From assembly GCA_010093705.1 (NCBI GenBank), contig MU006097.1:639587-703586 (forward strand): a DNA stretch of 64,000 bases, written 5' to 3'. Position 1 is the stretch's first letter; every line of letters starts with the position of its first letter. The translations under genes and the position numbers were made by a program. This stretch comes from Patellaria atrata CBS 101060 (taxonomy: Eukaryota; Ascomycota; Dothideomycetes; Patellariales; Patellariaceae). The notes below the pieces were generated by a model, which worked only from the letters and a program-made list of their open reading frames with translations, was not told the origin of the DNA and searched no databases. Positions 48,880 to 60,900 of this stretch are shown one piece after another.

Positions 48880-50316
48880 TGTCACGGTATTAGTTGGACT
48901 TATATATGTTTTAGCTGCCGAAGAAAAGCTTGATTGAATCAGATGATGGAAGTACGGAAGAGGAACCTTAAAGCTAAGGTAAGGATAGTTGTTGGAGAGT
49001 ATTACGTTAATATTTCTTTTGCCGGTTTCTATAGCGGAGATGGGATGTCGTCAGAAATCAGATACCCCACAACCCCCAGGTCAACGGAGATAATTCGGAG
49101 TCAAGTAATACACTCCTCCATAGTAATCCCGTCTTGTTCGGCTCTTTAAGCTACTAGTATGATATATCAAAGTAAGAATCTGGCGATATTAGTTCCAGTA
49201 TACTGACAGTATGAAGTAGAACTAAGCTTATTATACCGGGTAGGGATCTGCGGGATGGCTAGTAAAAAGGGGAGCGGGACTTGGCAGAGAACCTACATTA
49301 AAAAACAGTCATCGCCCTGTTCGCTTACATCATATTCACTCATCATGGACATATTGCTGTCGAAATATCTCCTGAATATAGGACTCTATATATGGGAAAG
49401 CCCACCATGCTTCGTGTTCACGGTTGGTGTTCTCGGTCTCTGTACGGTACGGTTGGTGAACAGCTGCTGGGAGACTGCTTAATAGATAGTATCAACTAGC
49501 CTCCACTCTGTACGGTCAATTATAAATGCGTTTGGAAGGCCATTCGTATCTTTCCTACTTCTGTTTACGCAGAGTTGGGACCACTGGAGAGAAAGGTTAC
49601 TTGTACTGTACAGTAAACGAGAAGTGGCATGCGGTGAAAAGAGACAGTTGTGAATCTAGTACATCCCTATATATAGGTCATCTTCTGATACATTCCCGAG
49701 AAATACATTAGTACGTAAACTCTCTTTTACCAAACGGATCTGAGAACCTATACATAATTCAAATGCTACAGCTCTTCCCGGGGCTAGCACCTAAGGAAAT
49801 AAGGGAGAAGGGTACACCAAGCGCCTTCTGCGTACAGGGGAGCTCATAATATTCGAACGTCCCCTGTACGCTATGGGGCGCTTTGGAGCTGGAGTCTCTA
49901 AAGTACTTTGACGTGGCTGTACACTTCAGAGCTATCATATGGACTTTATATCTCGGCATTGTTGATCCACTCCCAAGGCTCATCGTATATCTAACTGTAC
50001 CAAATTTTCAAGATCCCGCATGCCTTATTTTAAGCAGACCATTGGAGTTGCAGTTATTTCCTTGTCTAACCTGTGTAGAATCTGAGGAATGGCCACATTT
50101 TCATATATTGCCGTACCGAACTGTACGTATTGCACAACGATGTCAACCATACAATAACTGAGACGCTCTAATGGCGATATAGAAGGCGTGGAGACTATAA
50201 TAAGTCCTAATAATATTCAAACTATAGTTTACAACTACTACTCCTTAGCACTCCATTTTTTCGAAAGTACATGTGTCAGTATCTAGCCCTTACTGTCGCC
50301 CGGTTAAAACAAATTA
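48880..50316. other. intergenic region
   Basis: Promoter side of cyanase, then about 1.2 kb of stop-rich sequence with scattered GTAC-containing palindromes. No gene recognised. Confidence 0.5.
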
Positions 50317-51174
50317 CTATCCGCAGCACACAGTAGCCTCTTCCTTCCGTTCCCTATAGAGTCAAGAGATGTTAGCTAGAAGAAAAGAACAACGACGCAG
50401 CTGGTCGAAGATGTGGCGAAATGAGGGTACTTACGTCGCACCTCCAACACCGGCCCCAAGCACTTCCCATGAAAACACCAAGCTGCCCAAGAACGCACCG
50501 ATGAAGATGCAAATGATAATATATCCATTATAGTACATAGCCAACAACATCACGAAATATGCGATTGCGAATGTTACCATATGTAACGCGGCCCTGACGA
50601 TCTGTTGGAGAACTCCCGGTCTGAATCCATTCGCGGCGCCACAGGTACACACTGCTCTCTCCGCCACAAGAGGGCCTGGAACCTTTGCTGCAGCGCCCGT
50701 CTCGCCGGCGGTGGAGGATGAGTTGCTGCTGTTGAAGCAAGTGCAGAGGACGGAACGCTGGTGCTGCCTCACGAGGAAGCGGTCATATTCTTTCGCGGAG
50801 CGTCGGAAGAACTCGAGAGCCATGACGAGAAGGATGACGCCGATGCAAGAGCCGGCGAACATGCCGCTCGATGTGATGTGCCAGCTGCTTGAGATGAAGC
50901 AGGAATCGACCGTGTTCCAGTTCCAGAGCATCTGATTGTTGATTAGCATTAGGTAATTACTCGGTCGGGATAGGACTGGAAAATGCTTGAATGGTGAAGA
51001 TAAGATTTCTCTTGAACATACAGATATTTTGCACCCGCCGCCCATGCCCATACCACCATGGTCATGATCCATAGACATCGCAGAGGTTGCAGCAGCACTC
51101 GCAGCGGAAGCTACTGTTGATCCCATTGCCATGGTCATTGTAGCGTGATCCATAGTCATTGTACCGTGTTCCAT
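50317..51174 (-). CDS. Ctr-family high-affinity copper transporter
   Basis: Three exons, minus strand: 51022-51174, 50435-50931, 50317-50353; 228 residues. The N-terminus is Met/His-rich (MEHGTMTMDHATMTMAMG, then MSMDHDHGGMGMGGG), the extracellular copper-capturing region. Membrane helices: GMFAGSCIGVILLVMALEFF, then VTFAIAYFVMLLAMYYNGYI with the MxxxM selectivity motif (MLLAM), then IIICIFIGAFLGSLVF with GxxxG packing. A Cys-containing loop (VLCTCFNSS, AVCTCGAANG) lies between helices 1 and 2. The first intron (50932-51021) is 90 nt, stop-free and in frame. The last donor GTAAGT contains an in-frame TAA, so the unspliced reading ends at GVGGAT. Splicing adds ERKEEATVCCG, a Cys-ending tail typical of fungal Ctr proteins. 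Copper-element-like sites lie upstream. Confidence 0.9.
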
Positions 51175-52675
51175 TTCGTCGAACTGGGAAGGTTGAGTCT
51201 TTTCCTATGTCTAGAAAACTACTGATGTCTCAAGAGATGTTTCAGATGAGGGGAATAGGTAGAGATTTAGAAAGAGAAGGAAGTTATATAATAGCGATAG
51301 AGATATTGACTGGAGAGCATTAGAGGTGATTGACTTATTCCGTGGGCGTGATCCAGGCCATACGTTCGGTACCAGAGGGTCAGCCTGTGGGATTAAGGTT
51401 GCATTTGACTTAACCTGTTATAAGTATAAGCTTCTATTGTGTAGATACTGATAGGCCGTACATTCTTCCATACACCAAAGAACGAATAATGCGAGCATTT
51501 GAGCAAGTTGTTTGCTCGCCAAGCAACGACCTCTATCTGCCAATGAGATCAAAGAAAATACGCCAACTGCTCAACATCAACTGTTTTCGAAAGCCACAAG
51601 AGGCAAAAGTTGGTTGTATTCGGGAATAGGCGGCATATGCAGGAAACAAACAGCGTGAGCATCTCCAGAGTCCAGCTACTACGGGAGATACCTTCACTCT
51701 TTACATAAGGTACTCGAGAACAAGGCTAGAAGCTGACGGGAAGTATGGATAAGTTAGGGTAGGGTACGATCGGATTGTTTTGCCACAGTATCTTTGTAGA
51801 GACTTTTAGATAACTGGAAAATATAGATTCGTTTGCTAATTCACCTCGTGAAATTATAACATGTGAAGCGTTGGTTGGTCCAAGGACCCGGTTTACTTAG
51901 CCACGAGCCCATGTTACTGTACTTGTAGGTCCCGATGAAGGTAAAAACCAGAATCGTATTCAATGATATCCACCTCTTACCCATGTAGATGATACGTTAC
52001 ATCTGACACGATAGGGCCTATTGGTACCAGACCGTCTGCCTTTGTACTAGAGTTGAGAATGAATGCCGGTGAGCTCCGGATAGCAGACTGGCTGGAACCA
52101 CAATTCCTCTGCCATTGCTGATCGGACATAGGCATCTCAGATGATCAAATAAGACTTTTCGATCCCCTCAACTGTAGTGCGCGTAGTTGGCTAAATCCCC
52201 AACGGCAACGCAAGCAGGATTCGCTGCGGTGCTAATGTTCTTATCTCCTCTTGGGGCTCTCTGCAAAAGGAGACCGTATACGTTACTACCTATCTCTTTA
52301 ACACCCATAATGTAATAAGTATACTCCGTAATTAGAATACTATTGCTGTCCCCCGTCGCGGTTGACATTCCCCTGTCTCCGTACGCTCGAAAATCAGCTA
52401 CCCGCGAACTGTTAATCCTCCAGTATAAACTGCTTCCATTCCCCCGTACGCCTTTAACTTTTTAATAGAGGCAAGCGGAGGCCCCATAGAGACTGAGCGT
52501 ACAGCAGGTGAGAGTTGTCCTGGCGGGGGAATCTTTATGTATTTAAATTGATAGTTATAATAATGGGTACCGTGTGATAAGGAGGAATTCTTGGTCGGAC
52601 AACAACCTAATATCGATGCAGCACAAGTTACTGCCGTGTTAATGGAAGCATCATGTTTCTTCAAAGGACAGAACA
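51175..52675. other. intergenic region, copper-transporter promoter
   Basis: Contains the promoter of the copper transporter. Two minus-strand frames (52168-52368 and 52398-52676) look mildly protein-like but match nothing and cannot be joined by a plausible intron. Confidence 0.5.
51491..51519. promoter_or_regulatory. cluster of copper-element-like GCTC sites forming inverted repeats
   Basis: About 320-345 bases upstream of the Ctr start. TTTGCTCG (51511-51518) fits the yeast Mac1 copper-response consensus TTTGC(T/G)C(A/G). CTTGCTC and ATGCTCGC occur on the other strand at 51501-51507 and 51491-51498. GCGAGCA pairs with TGCTCGC, and GAGCAA with TTGCTC, so two inverted repeats interlock. Function is inferred from the motif and the gene it faces. 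Confidence 0.42.
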
Positions 52676-54123
52676 CTAAGGGCTTCGATTGGATCTTGCA
52701 AGCGCATCATTGGCCTCCAACTTGGGTATCTCGACACGATCCACAGTTTGAGCTTTTCTTTTCCTAATCTTGTGGGGTCTACTCTTGATGTGGAGTAACC
52801 AGGCGTCCTCTGTTACTGTAACAGTGTTACAGAACTCACACGTTCGACGCTCCCACAGATCTTGCCGTTGGCTCAGATCATATCCTTTCAGTGGTTGCAG
52901 CATCTCTGAAGCTGCGGAGGATAAGCTTGTCGGAGAGGGAAGCTCATGGCTTTTAAGGAATTTTGAGCATACGTTGAACGCGGGAGACTGCACGTTATCA
53001 TTCCATGTCTTGATGTCAGTGCCATCTAGCAGAAATAGATTAGATAATGCATCGAATTCTCTAAGTGCGTTAAAAAGTTTGATCCTGATCCATCGAGCTT
53101 GACGTTTTGAGAATCTCCGGGTCGCACCTTTCATCTGCTCGACACCGGACATTCTCAATTTCGCCAAGTCTTTCTCCGAGGTATTTGTAGATTGTAGTGC
53201 CACTGTATAATCCTCAAACTGCTTGTAGCCTATAGATTGCCATATTCCACGAGTCTTGTCAACGAACCGACCATGAGTCTCTTGCTCTTGGAGATACTCG
53301 TGCATCTTTCTCACCTCATCTAAGAGGCCATTCTCCAACATAGCATCGATACGGTAGTCTAGTCTCGTTGAAAGAGCTCCGGTGGCTGCATATACCCAGA
53401 AAAGAAGCGTAGGGAATCGAAATCCCATAGGCGTGATGTCAAGTTTATCCTCGGCTCCGCCAACAGGTCCACCAGCGTTAAGAGACTTCCTCAGTCTTTG
53501 TTCCTCGTAGACTTCTGATGCCTTCCTACCTGTCTTTAGCCATATCTCTAGGGATCGTTGTATTTTCCGTCTATCCTTCGGATGCCATCGAGCTGCCATG
53601 ACTGGATCCACTTCATTCAATTTTTCCCATATCGCTTCAGTAGGCTCATCAAGAATAGGATATGGCTTTCTTGAATCGATTGTATGTTGATATTCTTCCT
53701 CAGAAAGCTCCGCATTAAGCTGATCTCTAAAAAGCAAAGCTTGAGTGTAATAATGCGATCCTCCTACAAGGATGGGAAGTCTGCCTCGGGACCGTATCTC
53801 GTCAATCACACCCAAGGCCTTATTCACAAAAGTTTGAACCGTCCATGTCTCTTCCTCTAATCCAATACAACCGAGTAGATGATGTTTTACACCTCGCTGC
53901 TCCTCCACTGGGATTTTGTTCGTGATTATGGGTAGTCCGGCATACAGTTGCATAGCATCTCCATTTATGATCTCCCCGTTAAATCGCTCCGCAAGGTCAA
54001 TCGCTAGCTACCTGTGGTGATCAGTGTCTGGATCTAAAATGGATGAGAGGATGTTACGTTGGATTTGCCAGTGCCAGTTGCGCCTATGACAGCGATCAAG
54101 GGGCGCTGTGGTGGACGAAGCAT
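52676..54123 (-). CDS. MOD5: tRNA dimethylallyltransferase (isopentenyltransferase, MOD5 type)
   Basis: Two exons, minus strand: 54058-54123 and 52676-54007, with a 50-nt intron; 465 residues. It adds an isopentenyl group to adenosine 37 of tRNAs reading UNN codons. Exon 1 carries the P-loop (IAVIGATGTGKSN), and splicing joins it to LAIDLAERFNGEIINGDAMQ, then LYAGLPIITNKIP, the diagnostic DMAPP transferase block. Later blocks: GRLPILVGGSHYYTQALLF, DPKDRR-type HPKDRRKIQRSLEI, GLLDEVRKM, IWQSIGYKQF and TRRFSKRQARWIRIKL. The C-terminus has the eukaryote-specific zinc finger CEFCNTVTVTEDAWLLHIKS with RPHK (about 412-435). It shares a divergent 1-kb upstream region with the carbonic anhydrase gene. 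The in-frame ATG at 53953 lacks the P-loop, so it is not the full start. Confidence 0.94.
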
Positions 54124-55130
54124 TGTGCGTATGCTACAAAAAAGCCGGGCTAAGGGCAGCATCCATGCAAAAGTAATTAGTTGACAGTTACTAATTCATT
54201 AGAGAAGATGCAATTAAGATGGTAGTATTAAATGTTACAAGGTTCGACAGACGGTATATTTTCTACGGGAGACCGTAACTGCCAGTATAACTTCCATTAG
54301 TTCAACCAAATGTAAGGGTGGGGATGGTACTGGACTCGAAAAAACACAATTGAAAACCTGAGAAGCTCACTGTAAAACATGATTCATATCCATGCATATT
54401 TGTGCGATACGAACGAATGATATCTTGCATGGTTCTCCATAGGTAATGTTATTGTCTGTTTTCGGTCATGTTTTCTCGCAAGCAGGCCTTGAAAAGAGAT
54501 GAAGAGATACAGGATTATTATGCCATGCCATCTCGAAGTTCCGAGGGTTTGACTCTCCCAATAATCCTATGATGGCGGCATAGTCCCTGTTGTTATAGTT
54601 TGTATGGAGTACCTTGGTGGACACTGTCCTTAAAAGCTCGCTGGATCCCCGAAATTCTCAACCTGAGGCTGAGCTAGATCCTACGAGCTGGTTCCTAATA
54701 AGCTTTAGTTCTGATTCTGCAGCTCGCAAGCTCTAAAAGCTGCTTACTTCCGAACTCCAGCATGATTGATACTTGCGAGCTTCACCACCTTTGGTGCTTG
54801 CTTCGGAACTTCAACATGAAATCTCGAGATAAGACTGGATGCATCAACAACCGCAGTGATCAACTTCCCCCTGGGCGCGATGTCGCCATTCAACCCCTCT
54901 TCACGAACACGCATAGTTATCGAGGTTAAGCTTTTCATTGGACAGTCCAGCTCCTATGGCACACGGATATGCTATAGTCCTCCAAACCCTGGAATTCCTG
55001 CGAAAGATCAAGTCAAGGATAAAAACTTTATAAAGATGCAGGTTGCTGTGCAGACTGGTAGAAAGCAAGATATTGGGTCAAGTTCATTTCTGAAACAAAC
55101 ATTCAGCAATTCCTCGAGTTTACTGGAACA
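54124..55130. other. divergent intergenic region (MOD5 / carbonic anhydrase)
   Basis: Shared upstream region of two diverging genes. No gene supported; frames here have no conserved blocks. Confidence 0.55.
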
Positions 55131-55914
55131 ATGCCGTCTATTCAACAAAACCTTGAAGCCTCGAACAAAGACTATGTCTCCTCCAAGTTCCCAGGACCAT
55201 TACCTCTCCCTCCTTCAGAGGGATATGCAGTTGGTTGGTTCCCCTATTTCCTTAATTATTAGCGGTCTGCGTATACCCCCTTATCCATACACATACACTC
55301 CGCCATTGAACGAAAGGTTTGTGCTGTACTTGTACAGTATAGGATCACCCGATTGGTTTGGAAGGGTGTATACTCGTATCAAATGGAGGGCTATACATAT
55401 ATGGTCTAGGGCGTATGCCGAAGCCGGCGGCCCTCTTCGATAGTGTTACTCTACGATGCTGTCGTGGCCTCAAATGTGTCCAGACCGACGACCGCTAACA
55501 ATCGTTCCAGTCACATGTATGGACGCGCGAATTGACCCAGCCGCTCAATTCGGGATTCCTCTGGGAGGAGCCCATGTTGTGCGCAACGCCGGAGGTAGTG
55601 TGAAGGAAGCCTTCCGCTCACTCGTCATCTCGCAGCAAATTCTGAACACCAAAGAGGTCCTGGTAATCAAGCACACGGATTGTGGCATGTTGCAGTTCCA
55701 GAAGTCCGATGCTATTACCGCTGTCAAGCAGAATGCGGGTGAAGAAGGTGTTAGGGAGGTTGAGGATATTGAGTTCCTCACTTTCCCGGACTTGGAAGAG
55801 GAGGTGAAGAAGGATGTTGAATGGCTGAAGGGAAAGTTGGTCGAGAAGGGGATTGTGGTGTCGGGATGGGTGTATGATGTTCAGACGGGCACAGTCAAGA
55901 GAATCACGGCGTAA
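55131..55914 (+). CDS. beta-class carbonic anhydrase
   Basis: Two exons: 55131-55233 and 55511-55914; 168 residues. Hydrates CO2 to bicarbonate. Splicing joins LPLPPSEGYAV to VTCMDARIDPAAQFGI. The zinc ligands are Cys of TCMDARID, then His and Cys of VIKHTDCGML; the Asp-Arg dyad of the MDAR motif is present, as are AHVVRNAGGSVKEA and SLVISQQ. The size and order fit the short Cab-like beta class seen in archaea, actinobacteria and many fungi, rather than the longer Nce103 type. The intron is 277 nt, long for this genome, and its donor is GTTGGT, so an alternative 5' model is possible. No targeting peptide is seen. Cyanase, which uses bicarbonate, lies about 6 kb upstream on the other strand. 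Confidence 0.88.
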
Positions 55915-56666
55915 ATGTCGACCTTGCGTTCCTTTTTCCTACTTTTAAAGGAATTGGGTCGCCAAGTGATTGCTCAATGAGAATTGGTTACAACCGGGAA
56001 ATGTGACTGCTAAGTTAGCTTGTACCTATCTTTCTCTTTCATGCTGTAGCTGGGCGGGCTGTTATGGCTCGTGGGGAGAATTTCTTTATTGTTGTGAGTT
56101 GACTATAGCGTGAGCGTTATAAATATCTCAATGGATTACCTGACATTGATGTACGGAGAATCTGTGATGTTTTACTGTACAGGAAACTCCTAAAATATGC
56201 ATGCTTGTTCGCTTTTTCGTAGCCCCTGGCTTAGGGTACCGCTTCCTCCCAATTGCGAATGTACACTGTACCGTACCGTACTTTGTAGGGAAAAACCCGA
56301 GCTTTGGGGGAGAATAACACGTCGGTGTGTACAGTACGAAACCATTTAGTTTATAGGAGGTAAGGAATGTATTACACTGAGATTGTATTAGACATTCAAA
56401 ATGTACAATATCTCTAAAGTGTACAAATAAACCAGAAGATACAAAAGACCGAGCTGTACACAGGAACTAGCTCGAAAGATATCACTAAGCTATATGAAAT
56501 CACCGAATTTGCGATGCCCCCTATTTATGGAATGACTCAATAGCACAGAAGCACGAATTTGCAAGATACCCCGATGCACAAAACAACTCAATTAGAACCA
56601 GGATCAAACAGTAAAAAGAAAAGCAGAACAGAATATGTTACATGAGTGTTGAGCACACAAAGGTGT
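55915..56666. other. convergent intergenic region
   Basis: 3' flanks of the carbonic anhydrase gene and the hypothetical gene. Several ACTGTAC/GTACAGTAC palindromes (56175, 56265, 56330). No gene seen. Confidence 0.55.
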
Positions 56667-57398
56667 TTATGTTGTTGGACTAAAGAAGTCAGTCACAGTG
56701 GGGCCGGAATAACGTTGCATAGCCATTACACAAGTCCAGATGCCCACAACATCTTCCACATTATTTGAATTAAGGATAAGAAATCCTGAAGTGGCATGTA
56801 GAGGCTGCCGCCAAAGTTTCCCGACAAGAGTTGTGGTCTCACCAGCATGCTTGAACAGAGTCATTCCATATCGGCTGTTAACGTCCCAATTTGTTTCCCA
56901 AGCAAAAGTAATACCGTTGTCGGTGAATGTGTCAACAGAAAACGCCCAATTTAGTGTGTTGTCTGGTGGATTATCCTGTTTGTGCACCCAACCTACGGGT
57001 TCGTATATCTTCTGATTCCTCATTTTCCATTCTGCTACGGTCTCATTCGTCGCGGCGCGTAAGATACGTATTCTAGAGCCAGGTATGTTTGTTTTTCCAC
57101 CGTAATAGGCTGGGTACGGTGGAGAGAAACGGGCGATCATGTATGCTTGTTCTTTGAATGATTCAGGTGTCCTCTCGTACGATTCGGTTATATACGGAGT
57201 GAGGTCTAAGATGAAAATACGCGGGTGCGTATTTATGTGGAAAGTACATGTGGGCCGGAAGGGTGTAGGAGTGATAATTCGGCGCACAGGTAGAGGTGAC
57301 GACTGAAGAGATATGGACTGTCCGAGACGAGGTTCCCCCTCTTCGCCCTCCTTTGATTCAGCAACCCCATCTATTTGATCTAAGATGCTTGAATGCAT
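56667..57398 (-). CDS. hypothetical protein, 243 residues
   Basis: Single exon, minus strand, start ATG 57398. Even amino-acid composition and a beta-rich, aromatic pattern suggest a compact folded domain: TPFRPTCTFHINTHPRIFIL, SRIRILRAATNETVAEWKMR, WAFSVDTFTDNGITFAWETN, GMTLFKHAGETTTLVGKLWR and DVVGIWTCVMAMQRY. The strand layout and the ending (a W-T-C-hydrophobic helix) recall the tubby/LURP-one-like fold seen in many fungal orphan proteins, but this is a weak guess. No signal peptide. It diverges from the polymerase delta gene with 581 bp between start codons. Confidence 0.72.
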   Translation of the reverse strand: MHSSILDQIDGVAESKEGEEGEPRLGQSISLQSSPLPVRRIITPTPFRPTCTFHINTHPRIFILDLTPYITESYERTPESFKEQAYMIARFSPPYPAYYGGKTNIPGSRIRILRAATNETVAEWKMRNQKIYEPVGWVHKQDNPPDNTLNWAFSVDTFTDNGITFAWETNWDVNSRYGMTLFKHAGETTTLVGKLWRQPLHATSGFLILNSNNVEDVVGIWTCVMAMQRYSGPTVTDFFSPTT

Positions 57399-57979
57399 GT
57401 TACATCTCTTTCAAATGCAAGTAATAATGTACCCTTGCAATTTTATTCTAGAGCGCAATGAGGAGATGAAGACTTCAAAACGGAAGAACTGGTCCGCGAT
57501 TAAGGAAGAAAAGGGGAGGAGTGTGACAAAGCGAAATATGAATACTGTCAAGAAATTCAAAGAAATTGATAACTTGACAATGAGATTATCTAGGTATCTT
57601 ACCGCTACTACTCAAACACTCCTTCCATCTCTGTCGGGCACTTTCCGAACGCAGGCGGCCAGCACCATGATAAACGAGAAAACATCATGTAAAGTAGCAG
57701 ATAGCGGCCAATAAGTGCGCTGCTTCTGTTTTATTCCCGTTCGAATCACTTGATCATCGTGTCAAGGAGAAAAGAGATGGGAGAGAGAGAGCCAAGCTAG
57801 TGAAGGGTTCGGTGGATGAGATACTTTAATAAGCAAAGCTCGAACTAATAAAGTGGCTTGGCATTCGCGTCACGTCTCCTCCGCGTCTACGTGATTTTAA
57901 ACATTCTCACAAGCTTTGCAGTTACTCTTCTCCTCAACGACCACACGTTTGTACACATTGATCATAATTCTTCGCAATC
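57399..57979. other. divergent promoter region (hypothetical gene / DNA polymerase delta)
   Basis: Shared 581-bp upstream region. It contains two CGCGTC cores near the polymerase start. No gene seen. Confidence 0.55.
57866..57887 (+). promoter_or_regulatory. paired CGCGTC cores (possible MBF-type cell-cycle element)
   Basis: CGCGTC occurs at 57866-57871 and 57882-57887, about 100 bases before the polymerase delta ATG. MBF-type factors bind ACGCGT-like sites ahead of DNA replication genes in fungi. The match is to the core only. Confidence 0.3.
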
Positions 57980-60900
57980 ATGGGTGCCGCAACACTTCGG
58001 ACACCTAAAAAGCGGGTACTGGTCGAAACAACTAACACTGCCCGCAACATTCCTGCTACACCCCGTTCTGCAAAGAAGAGGAAACTCGACGGATCTCCTA
58101 TAAAGGAGTTCAAGGCTCCTTCCAGAGGGATGAATGGATCTGGATTTAACTCAAGTCAGCCGAAAAGTCAATTTGAGGAAGAGGTCCTGGAAAAGATCGC
58201 TGATTTAAAGCACAACAACACTGAGAAGGATCAGCAATGGACGCGGCCGAGCCTAGGAGATTTCAGCTCCACCAAGGATCCCCTAATCTTTCAACAAATT
58301 GAAGCTGAGGAAGGGTATCTATCTGGAAAAGCAACGGTCAAGCTATTCGGTGTCACTGAGGTTCGATTCTCGCTATAACCCTTAACTTCGAGGCGTGAAG
58401 GCTAACCATCTGGTCATTAGAGGGGTCACTCTGTTATGCTGCATGTGACAGATTTCTTACACTATCTCTATGTTGAGGCTCCTGTATCATTTACGCAAAA
58501 GGATTGCCAGCCATATCAAGTCTTTATCGAATCTAGGCTTGGGGAGAATAAGCCTGTCGTCGAATCTGTTCGAATGGTCATGAGAGAGAATATATACAAA
58601 TTTCAGGGCAACCAGAAGATCCCATACCTTAAAATTACTACCTATGATCCAAGGGACATTGCTGGATTACGAAGAGCGATCGAATGCTTTGAACTCAATT
58701 ACAAAGGCATGTGGAGAGCTCCACCTGGCGAAGATAAGCCCCGTCTTGTGACTTTCGACGGTATCCAATACGTTTTACGATTCATGATTGATTGCAAGGT
58801 ACGTTTTCTCAAATGGACTGCCCCAATGTGAGGTCTGACGCACACCTAGATTTCCGGTATGTCCTGGGTCCAGATAGACCCCTCTAAGTACCATATAATT
58901 TCCCCGCGTGAACGCCAGTCAAATTGTCAGATTGAAGCACACGTGCATTACCAAGATCTTATTTCCCACCAGGCAGAAGGTGAATGGGCGAAAATGGCGC
59001 CACTGCGAATACTCTCATTCGATATTGAGTGCGCCGGTCGCGAAGGTATCTTCCCTGAACCGGACCAGGACCCCGTCATCCAAATTGCAAATATTGTCAC
59101 CCGTGCGGGCGAAACCAAGCCGTTCGTAAGGAATGTCTTCTGCCAGGATACCTGCGGATTGATCGTCAATACACAGATTTTCGAGTTTGACAAAGAAGAA
59201 AAAATGCTAATGGCTTGGCGTGATTTCGTCGAGAAAGTTGACCCGGACGTGATCATAGGATACAACATCGGCAACTTCGATTTCCCGTACCTCATAGAGC
59301 GTGCCAAATATCTAAAGTGTGGCAAGTTTCCTTACCTAGGCCGTCTACCGAATATTAAGTCGAAAGTTGATGATGCCAAACTACAGAGCAAACAAATGGG
59401 TAACCGCGATCATAAAGCAACGAATACGAACGGGAGATTACAAATGGATCTTCTTCAGCTCGTTCAGCGTGACTACCAACTCCGCAGTTATACATTAAAC
59501 TCTGTATGTGCTCATTTTTTGAATGAGCAGAAAGAAGACGTACATCATAGCATGATCACAAAGTTGTTCAATGGTGATGCGGGTTCCAGGCAAAGACTGG
59601 CAGTGTACTGTCTCAAGGATGCTTATTTACCGCAAAGGCTACTAGACAAGCTCATGTGTCTAGTCAATTATACGGAAATGGCAAGGGTGACGGGTGTACC
59701 ATTCAACTACTTATTATCACGCGGCCAACAAGTGAAATTTCTCAGTCAGCTGTTCCGCAAAGCCCAGGAACAAAGTCTCGTCATTCCGAACCTTCACACG
59801 GACAATACCAACGAACAGTACGAAGGCGCTACTGTGATTGAACCCACTCGTGGATTTCATAAAGTCCCGATAGCGACATTAGATTTTGCCTCTCTATATC
59901 CCAGTATCATCCAAGCTCATAATCTTTGTTACACCACGCTCCTCGAAAAGGAGACCGTGGATAAATTACAACTCAAGAAAGATGAGGATTACATTGTCAC
60001 ACCGCATGGCGATCTCTTCTGCACAGCCCAGAAGCGTAAAGGCTTATTATCTCAAATTCTTGAGGAACTGCTTAGTGCTAGAAAACGTGCCAAGAAAGAG
60101 CTTGCGCTGGAGACAGATCCTTTCAAAAAAGCTGTGCTTAATGGTCGTCAGTTAGCACTCAAGATTAGCGCGAACAGTGTGTACGGTCTCACTGGTGCTA
60201 CGACGGGAAAGCTCCCGTGTCTGCCAATTGCAAGCAGCACCACCAGTTATGGTCGCCAAATGATTGAGAAAGCCAAAGACGAGGTAGAGAAGGAATATCC
60301 TGGCGCAAAAGTCATCTACGGCGATACCGATTCTGTAATGGTGAACTTTGGGGTCAAAGACGTAGCCCAGGCTATGGAGCTAGGCCGAAAAGCCGCAGAT
60401 TTGGTATCGTCAAAGTTCATCAAACCAATCAAGCTCGAATTCGAAAAGGTATATTACCCTTATCTACTTATCAACAAGAAGAGATATGCAGGATTATATT
60501 GGACCAAACCGGAAAAACATGACAAGATGGATACCAAAGGTATTGAAACTGTTCGTCGAGATAATTGTCGTCTGGTGCAAACCGTCATCGACACATCTCT
60601 CCGCATGTTGTTGATAGACCGTGACGAGGAACTGGCCCAAAAGTAAGTTATACCCTGTACTGATTAAATGAAATGACTAAATGATATCTTAATAGCTACG
60701 TAAAGGAGACGATCTCTGATCTACTTCAAAACAAGATTGATATGTCGAACCTTGTCATAACGAAGGCTCTCACTAAGGCCGAAGCCGACTATGCCGCTAA
60801 GCAAGCACATGTCGAGCTTGCGGATCGTATGAGGAAGCGAGACCCTGGTTCCGCACCCAATTTAGGAGATCGTGTTGCGTATGTGATTGTCAAAGGCGCC

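Noticed and set aside
48880-48937. Plus-strand frame overlapping the cyanase leader
   Set aside because: Overlaps the cyanase 5' exon in antisense and has no conserved block.
52168-52676. Two minus-strand frames that look slightly protein-like
   Set aside because: The gap between them has no intron of plausible length and neither has a recognisable block; too weak to call.
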